A stretch of DNA of 64,000 nucleotides, from NCBI RefSeq assembly GCF_003002025.1, contig NZ_PVZB01000028.1, forward strand, positions 59,360-123,359, in the 5' to 3' direction. This DNA comes from Paraburkholderia sp. BL25I1N1 (GTDB lineage: Bacteria > Pseudomonadota > Gammaproteobacteria > Burkholderiales > Burkholderiaceae). The notes below the pieces were generated by a model. The model was not told the origin of the DNA. It saw only the letters and a program-made list of their open reading frames with translations, and ran no database searches. The position numbers and the translations under genes are program-made. Below are positions 56,676 to 64,000 of this stretch, one piece after another (positions within the stretch are counted from its first letter, which is position 1; every line of letters begins with the position of its first letter).

Positions 56676-56771
56676 CGTTTGCAGCGCTGGATGGTGACGC
56701 GTGTCTTAGGCCGAATGGCCAGTGCGATTGTTAGCCTATATTGGGACGGCCGATGGGCGTGTTGGGTGATC

Positions 56772-56777
56772 TATAAT
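56772..56777 (+). promoter_or_regulatory. TATAAT box upstream of the conserved leader
   Basis: A perfect -10 hexamer about 240 bp before the ATG at 57019. No good -35 is seen at the right distance. Confidence 0.45.
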
Positions 56778-56783
56778 TTCCCA

Positions 56784-57018
56784 ATCATCGGCAACAACCG
56801 GTGATCTGGTTTAGCAGCCAGTGCCGAAAACCGCATACCCGCCCAGGCGGGGCGTGCGTCTACCTCTGCACGTCTATATTTCAATGGGCGGGCCGTGGTG
56901 GGGAGCCGCAAGGCTCGCCGGTTTGTTTTTGGCCCGGTCTGCTAACCCGCTACGTGCCCGCTCACCCTCCTTGCAAGCGAGTGTCGGGCGATCCAGCAAG
57001 TCTTAGGGAGATCGCACC
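56784..57018 (+). promoter_or_regulatory. Conserved structured leader of the 57019-57468 gene
   Basis: Matches the leader at 16910-17110. A GAGCC-GCAA-GGCTC hairpin (56903-56916) has a GNRA-type tetraloop and is extended by GGTG/CGCC pairs where the other copy has GGCG. Shared blocks include GGGCGGGCC, GCCCGCTCACC, CTTGCAAG and GTGTCGGGCGATCCAG, the last possibly pairing with the GCCCG upstream. A leader this long and conserved before a small gene suggests an RNA-level function. Confidence 0.45.
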
Positions 57019-57468
57019 ATGAGCAAGTCCACCAAAAAACAAACGGCCTCGCGCCCACCCGTCGATGCCCTGCAGTACGAAAAGCTCGCCTTGTCGGCAT
57101 TCGGTTCATGCGAACGGCAGTTGACTCAACTCAGCCGACTGGCCACGCTTGCGACCTCGATATATAGGAATCCTGCATTGACGAACCAGGAGCGACGCAG
57201 CCGACAAGTGCTGCTCGAATTGCTGGTGGAGACGTGCGAAGAGTATGAGCGCGAAGTGGAACGCGACCGCGAACTGTATCAGGTGATTGCACTCGATGCG
57301 CGGGGGATTGCGCATCGGCGGATTACGGCGAGTGCGGCGGCGAAGTTGCTGGCGGAGGCGACACGGGATGCGGACAGGGCCGAACCGGTCGCTGAAGTGG
57401 GCGCCGAGACGAGGCGCAAGCCAGCACAAGGGGCGGCCGATCCAGTCGCCACCGTGCCGGCGCCCTGA
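57019..57468 (+). CDS. Small protein of unknown function, paralogue of the gene at 16457
   Basis: A 149-residue, largely helical, charged protein. The segments RPPVDALQYEKLALSAFG, RELYQVIALDARGI and RITASAAAKLLAEAT are shared with the paralogue; the middle (SIYRNPALTNQERRSRQVLLELL, quoted in part) is similar but less so. The C-terminus is a Pro/Ala-rich tail. No known domain. GGGAG lies 7 nt before the ATG. Unlike the other copy it has no inverted repeats around it. Confidence 0.75.
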   Translation: MSKSTKKQTASRPPVDALQYEKLALSAFGSCERQLTQLSRLATLATSIYRNPALTNQERRSRQVLLELLVETCEEYEREVERDRELYQVIALDARGIAHRRITASAAAKLLAEATRDADRAEPVAEVGAETRRKPAQGAADPVATVPAP

Positions 57469-57563
57469 GACGGACTGCGGATCCGCTCCAGCAATCAAAG
57501 AGGCGCGAAGGATTCGCGCTTCCTGATTGATGACTCACGGCCGGTGACGCGTCACTTGAACGC

Positions 57564-57998
57564 TTAGGCGCTGGCCTCGCGTGCCGCGCGCGATGCCGCC
57601 ACACGCCATGCGTCGCCACGGCGGACATACACGTCAGTGAAAGCGTAATCGGTCGCTTTCATCCCCGCGCCCGGCGTGTAGTGATTGACGCCGGACACCA
57701 TGGCGACATTTCCGAAGACACGCACCTTCAGTTCGCTGAGCGTCTGCGCCGAGCCGGGCGGCAGCGTGGGCGCGACCAGAAGATCGGCTTTGGTACGGCG
57801 TGCGCCGTTAGGCATCGTCTCGACGAAGGAGTCGTCGAGCAACTGATCGAGCGCCGCGCGGTCGCCGCGAATGGCGGCATCGACCCATGCTTGCTCCATG
57901 AGGACGAGCTTGTTTTCGACTTGCAGCTGGGTGGTCAGGCCGGAGGCGAGGACGCAGGTTGATAGGCCAATCGCGGCCAGGAAACTGAGGTGCTTCAT
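57564..57998 (-). CDS. Secreted NTF2-like (DUF4440-type) protein, copy 1
   Basis: A 144-residue protein with a signal peptide (KHLSFLAAIGLSTCVLASG). The mature part has MEQAWVDAAIRGDRAALDQLLDDSFVET, quoted in part, and DYAFTDVYVRRGDAWRVAASR, the SnoaL/NTF2-like fold pattern. Function is unknown; such proteins bind small molecules or act as accessory enzymes. A close paralogue is 306 bp upstream at 58305. The start at 57998 gives a proper signal peptide. Confidence 0.8.
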   Translation of the reverse strand: MKHLSFLAAIGLSTCVLASGLTTQLQVENKLVLMEQAWVDAAIRGDRAALDQLLDDSFVETMPNGARRTKADLLVAPTLPPGSAQTLSELKVRVFGNVAMVSGVNHYTPGAGMKATDYAFTDVYVRRGDAWRVAASRAAREASA

Positions 57999-58304
57999 AT
58001 TCACATCCATTGAATCGACGGTAGGCACGCGAGCGCGTGTCCGCATTGCGGCGACGCAGGCCGATGGGGCTGACATTCGGCCTGCGAATCGTCAGGCGGT
58101 GTATCGCGCAGCGGCTGTCGTGACTGGAAGACCGCGGCTGCCTGGCGTGGCTTGCAGTAGCCGGCCGACGTATTCCACTACTGAGGCACCGGCTTGTCGA
58201 CCGGGCGGGATGGCTCCGCAACCGTATGAAAGAAGCGCGAGCAAGGTCACGCTTCTTGTGCCTTCAAAGCCAACAAGGGCGACGCCCGGGCCGCCCTTGT
58301 TCTT

Positions 58305-58730
58305 TCACTTGCGAATCATTTGTGCTGCGATCGCTCGCCAGCCTTCGGATTTACGGACGAACACGTCGGTAAACGAATAGTCCACCGGCCGCGCGCCTGG
58401 GTTTGCTCTGAATTGATTGATGCCGGTGACGATGGCGGTGTCGCCGTTCACGCGGACTTCCATATCCATCAAGGTTTGCGTCGAGCCGGGCGGCGGCGGC
58501 GGCGCCAACAGAAGGTCGGACTTGCTGCGGTGCGAGCCGCTGGGGGTCGTGTCGACGAAAGAATCGTCGAGCAGCTTCTCCAGCGCGACGCGGTCAGTGT
58601 TGGCGGTCGCAGTGGCCCAAGTCTGTTCCATTGCCTTCAGAGTCGCTTCGTCTTGATCTGATGCGAACGCAGGGGACGCGAGGGAGGACGCCAAAAGAAT
58701 GGCAAGGGTCAAACGGTTGAGCGCTTTCAT
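58305..58730 (-). CDS. Secreted NTF2-like (DUF4440-type) protein, copy 2
   Basis: A 141-residue protein with a clear signal peptide (LTLAILLASSLASPAFA). It shares LEKLLDDSFVDTTPSGSHRSKSDLL, PPGSTQTL and DYSFTDVFVRKSEGWRAIA, quoted in part, with copy 1, so a tandem duplication is likely. The binding pocket cannot be inferred. The ATG at 58730 is chosen by the signal peptide. Confidence 0.82.
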   Translation of the reverse strand: MKALNRLTLAILLASSLASPAFASDQDEATLKAMEQTWATATANTDRVALEKLLDDSFVDTTPSGSHRSKSDLLLAPPPPPGSTQTLMDMEVRVNGDTAIVTGINQFRANPGARPVDYSFTDVFVRKSEGWRAIAAQMIRK

Positions 58731-59507
58731 GCTGATTATCTCGATTAAGTGAGGGGAGGCGGCGCGCCGAGCGTGTGTTTTTTGCTCCAGCGGCTGTGCA
58801 AAAAACAATCACTTTGCGCCGCCGGCAATCGATTCCGACTTTCGGCAAATCGAAGGAGAATGCTTTGCTCTCGATTTGCGGGGGCGGCATTTGTAAAAAT
58901 TTTAGATTATTTTGCATCAATATAAATAAGCGAATTCCTAATGTGCCCGAGGAATTCCGCTTGCCGTATTAAGAATTGTCCTGTTTTTGTCTCCGTCCAT
59001 CGCGAGCAAGTCCTATTAGGTCCTCGGTGAATCTTGCCGTGGCCTCCGCCTTGTGCTTGCTAAGCATGGGTGTGTCGTTGGGACAATTCTTAATATCAAA
59101 ACAGAAATCTCCGCCGCCGCGCCTTCCATTTACCAGACCCGTCGTCGAGTCGAGTTTGCTGAAGAAGAAAAATACAGACAGTTTTTGTCAATCTTGCCGC
59201 GTGATCTCTCAATTCGGAATGCTCTTATTAAGGTCTGATGGCGTCGGCCATAAAGTTTCATACATAGAGAAAACGCAGTCAAAGGCATTTTTGATATTGG
59301 AATGACGCCCCGATAAGCGGGAGCGATTCGGAATCTGCCGCAGGTCATAAATTCCGCAAATTTCAAATCAATTGGCGCTTCAGTCCTTCTCTTCCTGGCT
59401 CTGTCCACCGGCTATCGAACGCCTCAGTCAGAACTTCACCGACGCATCGCCGCGCGGCAAGCACGAACGCGTGAACAACTTTTTTCAATTTTCATCAGGA
59501 TTTTCAA
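58731..59507. other. AT-rich 777-bp region before the adhesin gene
   Basis: Clearly lower GC than its surroundings, particularly 58890-59350. No convincing gene: a frame at 58976-59305 lacks a ribosome binding site and matches nothing known to me. It contains a 15-bp inverted repeat and would hold the promoter region of the adhesin. AT-rich upstream regions of adhesins are often bound by H-NS-like proteins (inference). Confidence 0.5.
58967..59095. repeat. 15-bp perfect inverted repeat with 99-bp spacer
   Basis: TATTAAGAATTGTCC at 58967-58981 and its exact reverse complement at 59081-59095. The arms sit in the AT-rich stretch before the adhesin gene. Confidence 0.8.
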
Positions 59508-62500
59508 ATGAATAAGACATATCGCTCTGTCTGGAACGAATCGACGGGGACGTGGGTTGCTGCGCAGGAGACGGCCAAGGGACGGAAGAAATCCGCCTCG
59601 CCGGCAAAGAGCGTGTTGGCGCTTGTGATTGGTGGGAGCGCGTTCATCGGCGCTGGCTCGGCCCTAGCTGGCGGGCTCGACGGCGGGACGGTGGCGGTCT
59701 CTACGGAGGTGGCGGTTGGTCAGGGTGCTAAAGTGACTGCCGGTGATGCCAGCGGTCAAGGGGTCGCCATCGGCGCGAACGCATTAGTTTCCAACAACTA
59801 CAGCGTGGCCGTTGGCGCGGGCGCGCAAGGACTCGGGAACGATTCAACCGCGATTGGCAACGGTGCGATCGCGGGGAACTCCTCGAGCGGCTTCTCGACA
59901 GCTCTCGGCTCGGCGGCAAGTGCGACGGGCGGACTTTCGTTGGCGTTGGGTGCGCTAGCGACAGCGTCGGCGACACAATCCACGTCGGTCGGTACTAGCG
60001 CGGTAGCGTCCGGAATCGGAGCCACGGCGCTGGGTGGGGCTGCGAATGCCACCGCTAACTACGCGTCGGCACTGGGTGAGAGTTCCACTGCGTCCGCCGC
60101 TGCTGCGACGGGAGTGGGTTTTCGCTCAACTGCATCAGGGATTGATTCGATAGCATTGGGCGCGTATGCGACTGCAACGGCAGCGAACTCGATAGCGCTG
60201 GGTTATTTGTCGACTACGACGGCAAACCTGTCGGCTGCGGGCTACAACCCGGGCACGGGCACGCTCTCGGGCACGGCTTCGACGGCTAACGGCGAAGTGT
60301 CGATGGGTTCGGCAGGCGCGGAACGCCGCATCACGAACGTGGCAGCCGGCTCGACGGCGACGGACGCAGTGAACGTGAGCCAGCTGCAGTCGGAAGATGC
60401 GAAGGTGAACACGGTCAACAACAACGTGAACAACCTGAGCAACAACGTCAGCAATCTGTCGGGCAACGTGACGAACATCGCGGGCAACGTCACCAACATC
60501 AGCAACACGGTGAACAACATCACCAACGGTGGTGGCATCAAGTACTTCCACGCGAACTCGACGCTGACGGATTCGTCGGCAACGGGCACGGATGCAGTGG
60601 CGATTGGTGGCAACGCATCGGCAACGACGGCGAACTCGGTGGCACTGGGTTCGAACTCGGTGGCGAACTCGACGACGCTGACGACGGCAGGCTTCACGCC
60701 GGCCGGCGGCTCGGCGATCACTGCAGCGACGGCGCTGGGCGGTGAAGTGTCGGTGGGTGCAGCAGGCAAGGAACGTCGTATCACCAACGTGGCAGCGGGT
60801 CTGAACGCCACGGACGCGGTGAACGTGAGCCAGTTGCAATCGGAAGATGCGAAGGTCAATAACGTTTCGAACAACCTGAGCAACCTGTCGAACACCGTGA
60901 ACAATATCAGCACGGCGACGGGCAACATCACGAATATCAGCAACACCGTCAACAACATCACCAACGGTGGTGGCATCAAGTACTTCCACGTCAACTCGAC
61001 GCTGGCGGATTCGCAGGCGTTGGGCACTAACAGCGTGTCGGTCGGTCCGCAGGCAGTGGCGGGCAACGCCAACGCCGTTGCGATAGGCTACGCAGCATCG
61101 GCGACTAACTACGGTTCGATCGCGACGGCTTCGTTGGCCATCGGCTCGGGAGCGTTGGCATCGGCTGATACCAGCGGCGGCCCAAGTGGAGATGGTTCGA
61201 TCGCAATTGGCACGAATGCTCAAGCTGTCCAGACCAACTCGGGTGGAGCAGCCGGAAACGGTGGCGATATTGCGATTGGTGTCAACGCGAATGCCAGCGG
61301 AAGCCAAGGTTGGGGCAACAACACCGCCATCGGCAAGGCCGCGACCACCTCCGGTTACAACGGTGTCGCCATAGGTTCGCAGGCCTTGGCGGGAATGCAG
61401 GCAACGGCTCTCGGCATGCTAGCGACGGCAACGGGCGCGAGTGCGACCGCAGTCGGCGTTAACTCAAATGCCAGCGGCGCGAGCGCAGTAGGCATCGGCA
61501 GCAACGCATCGGCAACGACGGCGAACTCGGTGGCGCTGGGTTCGAACTCGGTAGCGAACTCGACGACGCTGACGACGGCAGGCTTCACGCCGGCCGGCGG
61601 GTCGGCGATCACGGCAGCGACGGCGCTGGGTGGTGAAGTGTCGGTGGGCGCAGCGGGCAAGGAACGTCGTATCACCAACGTGGCAGCGGGTCTGAACGCC
61701 ACGGACGCGGTGAACGTGAGCCAGTTGCAGTCGGAAGATGCGAAGGTGAACAACGTCAGCAATAACGTTTCGAACCTGAGCAACAACGTCAGCAATCTGT
61801 CGGGCAACGTGACGAACATCGCTGGTAACGTCACCAACATCAGCAACACAGTGAACAACATCACCAACGGTGGTGGCATCAAGTACTTCCACGCGAACTC
61901 GACGCTGGCGGATTCGTCGGCAACGGGTACGAACGCGGTGGCGATCGGTGGTGCGGCCTCGGCCTCGGCAGCGAACTCGGTGGCGCTGGGTTCGAGTTCG
62001 ACGACGACGGCGAACCTGTCGGCCGCGGGCTACAACCCGGGCACGGGCACGCTGTCGGGCACGGCTTCGACGGCCAATGGCGAAGTGTCGGTGGGCTCGG
62101 CAGGCAAGGAACGTCGCATCACGAACGTGGCAGCCGGTTCGGCAGCGACGGACGCGGTGAACGTCAGCCAGTTGCAGTCGGAAGATGCGAAGGTCAATAA
62201 CGTTTCGAACAACCTGAGCAACCTGTCGAACACCGTAAACAATATCAGCACGGCGACGGGCAACATCACCAATATCAACAACACCGTCAACAACATTACC
62301 AACGGTGGTGGCATCAAGTACTTCCACACGAACTCGACGCTGGCGGATTCGTCGGCAACGGGCGCGAACGCGGTAGCGATCGGCGGGGGCGCTGTGGCAG
62401 CGGGCACCAACGGCATTGCGATGGGAACCGGCGCGAACACCGCGCCTGTTGCCGATTCCACAGGTGTTGACCTGATCGCTATTGGCACTAGCGCGCAAGC

Positions 62501-64000
62501 CGGTGGGGGATCGTCGGTCGCGCTGGGCGGCAATGCGAAGGCGGGCGTCCTCAATAACATGGGCTCCAACTCCGGTTACGCTGTTGCGATTGGCGAAAAC
62601 GCGCTCGCCCAATCGGGGCCGGGAGTCTACGGTTTTTCCACCGCCATCGGCGCGAACAGCTCGGCCACGAATTACGCGGCAACTGCACTTGGCATGGGCG
62701 CGACGGCGTCGGCAAGCACCTCGGTGGCGTTGGGCTACAACTCGGTGGCTGATGTCAATAATACGGTGTCGGTGGGTTCGTCCACGTCGCAGCGCAAGGT
62801 GGTCAACATGGCCGCCGGTACGCTGAGCGCGACCAGCACGGACGCGGTGAACGGCTCGCAGTTGTATGCGACGAACCAGAACGTGGCGAATATTGCCGGC
62901 AACGTGACCAACATCGCCGGCAACGTCACCAACCTTAGTAACACGGTGAACAACATCACCAACGGTGGCGGCATCAAGTATTTCCACACGAACTCGACGC
63001 TGGCGGATTCGTCGGCAACGGGCACGGACGCAGTGGCGATCGGTGGTGCGGCATCGGCCTCGGCTGCGAACTCGGTGGCGCTGGGTTCGAGTTCGACGAC
63101 GACCGCGAACCTGTCGGCCGCGGGTTACAACCCGGGCACGGGCACGCTGTCGGGCACGGCTTCGACGGCTAACGGCGAAGTGTCGGTGGGTTCGGCAGGC
63201 AAGGAACGTCGCATCACGAACGTGGCAGCCGGTTCGGCGGCGACGGACGCGGTGAACGTGAGCCAGTTGCAATCAGAAGATGCGAAGGTGAACACGGTCA
63301 ACAACAACGTGAACAACCTGAGCAACAACGTCAGCAACATCGCGGGTAACGTCACCAACATCAGCAACGTGGTGAACAACATCACCAACGGCGGCACGGG
63401 CATCAAGTACTTCCACACGAACTCGACGCTGGCGGATTCGTCGGCAACCGGCACGAACGCGGTGGCGATCGGTGGTGCGGCCTCGGCCTCGGCAGCGAAC
63501 TCGGTAGCACTGGGTTCGGGTTCGACAACGACGGCGAACCTGTCGGCCGCGGGTTACAACCCGGGCACGGGCACGCTGTCGGGCACGGCTTCGACGGCCA
63601 ACGGCGAAGTGTCGATGGGTTCGGCAGGCAAGGAACGTCGTATCACCAACGTGGCAGCCGGTTCGGCGGCGACAGACGCAGTGAACGTGAGCCAGTTGCA
63701 GTCGGAAGATGCGAAGGTCAATAACGTTTCGAACAACCTGAGCAACCTGTCGAACACCGTGAACAATATCAGCACGGCGACGGGCAACATCACCAATATC
63801 AACAACACCGTCAACAACATCACCAACGGTGGTGGCATCAAGTATTTCCATACCAACTCGACGCTGGCGGATTCGTCGGCAACGGGCACGGATGCAGTGG
63901 CGATTGGTGGCAACGCATCGGCAACGACGGCGAACTCGGTGGCACTGGGTTCGAACTCGGTGGCGAACTCGACGACGCTGACGACGGCAGGCTTCACGCC
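59508..64000 (+). CDS. Trimeric autotransporter adhesin (YadA-like), 5' part; continues past the window
   Basis: Open without a stop from ATG 59508 to the last base: at least 1497 codons. The N-terminus MNKTYRSVWNESTGTWVAA is the ESPR extended signal region, followed by a hydrophobic segment (residues about 36-54) and cleavage near LAGGLDGG. Head repeats of the AxAxGxxAxA type (for example AIGANALVSNNYSVAVGAGA) cover about 80-250. Then come neck motifs (ERRITNVAAG.. TDAVNVSQL), Asn-rich coiled-coil stalks (NNVSNLSNNVSNLSGNVTNI) and seven copies of GIKYFHxNSTL (near residues 341, 487, 788, 933, 1153, 1295, 1441). The C-terminal beta-barrel anchor lies outside. AGGA is about 8 nt before the ATG. 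Expected role: surface adhesion, biofilm or host binding. Confidence 0.93.
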   Translation, partial: MNKTYRSVWNESTGTWVAAQETAKGRKKSASPAKSVLALVIGGSAFIGAGSALAGGLDGGTVAVSTEVAVGQGAKVTAGDASGQGVAIGANALVSNNYSVAVGAGAQGLGNDSTAIGNGAIAGNSSSGFSTALGSAASATGGLSLALGALATASATQSTSVGTSAVASGIGATALGGAANATANYASALGESSTASAAAATGVGFRSTASGIDSIALGAYATATAANSIALGYLSTTTANLSAAGYNPGTGTLSGTASTANGEVSMGSAGAERRITNVAAGSTATDAVNVSQLQSEDAKVNTVNNNVNNLSNNVSNLSGNVTNIAGNVTNISNTVNNITNGGGIKYFHANSTLTDSSATGTDAVAIGGNASATTANSVALGSNSVANSTTLTTAGFTPAGGSAITAATALGGEVSVGAAGKERRITNVAAGLNATDAVNVSQLQSEDAKVNNVSNNLSNLSNTVNNISTATGNITNISNTVNNITNGGGIKYFHVNSTLADSQALGTNSVSVGPQAVAGNANAVAIGYAASATNYGSIATASLAIGSGALASADTSGGPSGDGSIAIGTNAQAVQTNSGGAAGNGGDIAIGVNANASGSQGWGNNTAIGKAATTSGYNGVAIGSQALAGMQATALGMLATATGASATAVGVNSNASGASAVGIGSNASATTANSVALGSNSVANSTTLTTAGFTPAGGSAITAATALGGEVSVGAAGKERRITNVAAGLNATDAVNVSQLQSEDAKVNNVSNNVSNLSNNVSNLSGNVTNIAGNVTNISNTVNNITNGGGIKYFHANSTLADSSATGTNAVAIGGAASASAANSVALGSSSTTTANLSAAGYNPGTGTLSGTASTANGEVSVGSAGKERRITNVAAGSAATDAVNVSQLQSEDAKVNNVSNNLSNLSNTVNNISTATGNITNINNTVNNITNGGGIKYFHTNSTLADSSATGANAVAIGGGAVAAGTNGIAMGTGANTAPVADSTGVDLIAIGTSAQAGGGSSVALGGNAKAGVLNNMGSNSGYAVAIGENALAQSGPGVYGFSTAIGANSSATNYAATALGMGATASASTSVALGYNSVADVNNTVSVGSSTSQRKVVNMAAGTLSATSTDAVNGSQLYATNQNVANIAGNVTNIAGNVTNLSNTVNNITNGGGIKYFHTNSTLADSSATGTDAVAIGGAASASAANSVALGSSSTTTANLSAAGYNPGTGTLSGTASTANGEVSVGSAGKERRITNVAAGSAATDAVNVSQLQSEDAKVNTVNNNVNNLSNNVSNIAGNVTNISNVVNNITNGGTGIKYFHTNSTLADSSATGTNAVAIGGAASASAANSVALGSGSTTTANLSAAGYNPGTGTLSGTASTANGEVSMGSAGKERRITNVAAGSAATDAVNVSQLQSEDAKVNNVSNNLSNLSNTVNNISTATGNITNINNTVNNITNGGGIKYFHTNSTLADSSATGTDAVAIGGNASATTANSVALGSNSVANSTTLTTAGFT
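60240..64000 (+). repeat. Near-identical in-gene modules of about 435 bp
   Basis: The GIKYFH-containing modules recur at 60528, 60966, 61869, 62304, 62964, 63390 and 63828 (spacings 438, 903, 435, 660, 426, 438 bp). Long DNA stretches are almost identical, for example 63061-63240 with 63481-63660, and 60601-60840 with 61501-61740. The larger spacings contain inserted head-repeat blocks. This is a substrate for homologous recombination and length variation. Confidence 0.88.

Noticed and set aside
58976..59305. 109-codon frame in the AT-rich region
   Set aside because: No ribosome binding site and no known similarity; the frame spans the inverted repeat.
61464..63272. 602-codon minus-strand frame in the adhesin region
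   Set aside because: Repetitive only because the sense strand encodes adhesin repeats; the plus-strand reading has ESPR, head and neck motifs.

Overview
This window looks like part of the primary chromosome of a Burkholderiaceae beta-proteobacterium, most likely Paraburkholderia. The reasons are high GC with strong GC3 bias, conserved gene orders (aroQ-accB-accC-prmA, and fur facing omlA followed by dapB and leuS), a lysine/alanine-rich histone H1-like protein just after nrdB, and a Burkholderia-type YadA-like adhesin. The species is inferred from gene content only. I found no tRNA, rRNA, CRISPR array, transposase or prophage gene.

Layout. 1-1.3 kb: 3' end of nrdB and a histone H1-like gene. 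1.5-9.8 kb (minus strand): SlyB-like lipoprotein, PfkB kinase, thiol peroxidase, DUF3426 zinc-ribbon protein, prmA, accC, accB, aroQ, a TlpA-like thioredoxin and an uncharacterised protein. 10.1-16.0 kb (plus): mpl, esterase, RNase II-type exonuclease, aroE, mtgA. 16.1-17.7 kb: an accessory island bounded by ~300-bp inverted repeats, each with a 32-bp perfect palindrome, around a small gene of unknown function. 18.0-28.5 kb (plus): a sugar-catabolic cluster (IclR regulator, dgoK, dgoA, SDR dehydrogenase, AraFGH-type ABC transporter, XylB-like dehydrogenase, SMP-30 lactonase, aldose 1-epimerase). 28.7-32.2 kb: pyrF, then thiL-pgpA-cinA-cupin on the minus strand. 32.5-38.5 kb: maeB, a possible small RNA, a secreted RNase with a barstar inhibitor, then speE-VOC-rsmE on the minus strand. 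38.8-42 kb: tkt and gap. 42-46 kb: FadR-type regulator, DctA transporter, allantoicase and ureidoglycolate lyase. 46-56.6 kb: fur, omlA, dapB, exbB/exbD-like genes, a (CCAAG)23 repeat, leuS, lptE, holA, proA and a HemJ-like membrane protein. 57-58.7 kb: a paralogue of the 16.5-kb gene and two tandem secreted NTF2-like proteins. 59.5-64 kb: a very large repetitive trimeric autotransporter adhesin that is still open at the window edge.

How the parts fit together. The 18-28 kb cluster reads as an oxidative, non-phosphorylating aldose pathway: import, mutarotation, 1-dehydrogenation, lactone hydrolysis, an unseen dehydratase, KDGal kinase, then KDPGal aldolase. The 42-46 kb cluster degrades ureides to urea and glyoxylate; a consensus promoter with an adjacent FadR-type operator precedes dctA. 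Much of the rest is housekeeping: fatty acid synthesis, envelope, translation, and central carbon metabolism.

The least explained items are the inverted-repeat island, the two paralogous small genes with a conserved structured leader, the pentanucleotide repeat upstream of leuS, the candidate antisense-strand small RNA near 35 kb, and the AT-rich stretch before the adhesin.
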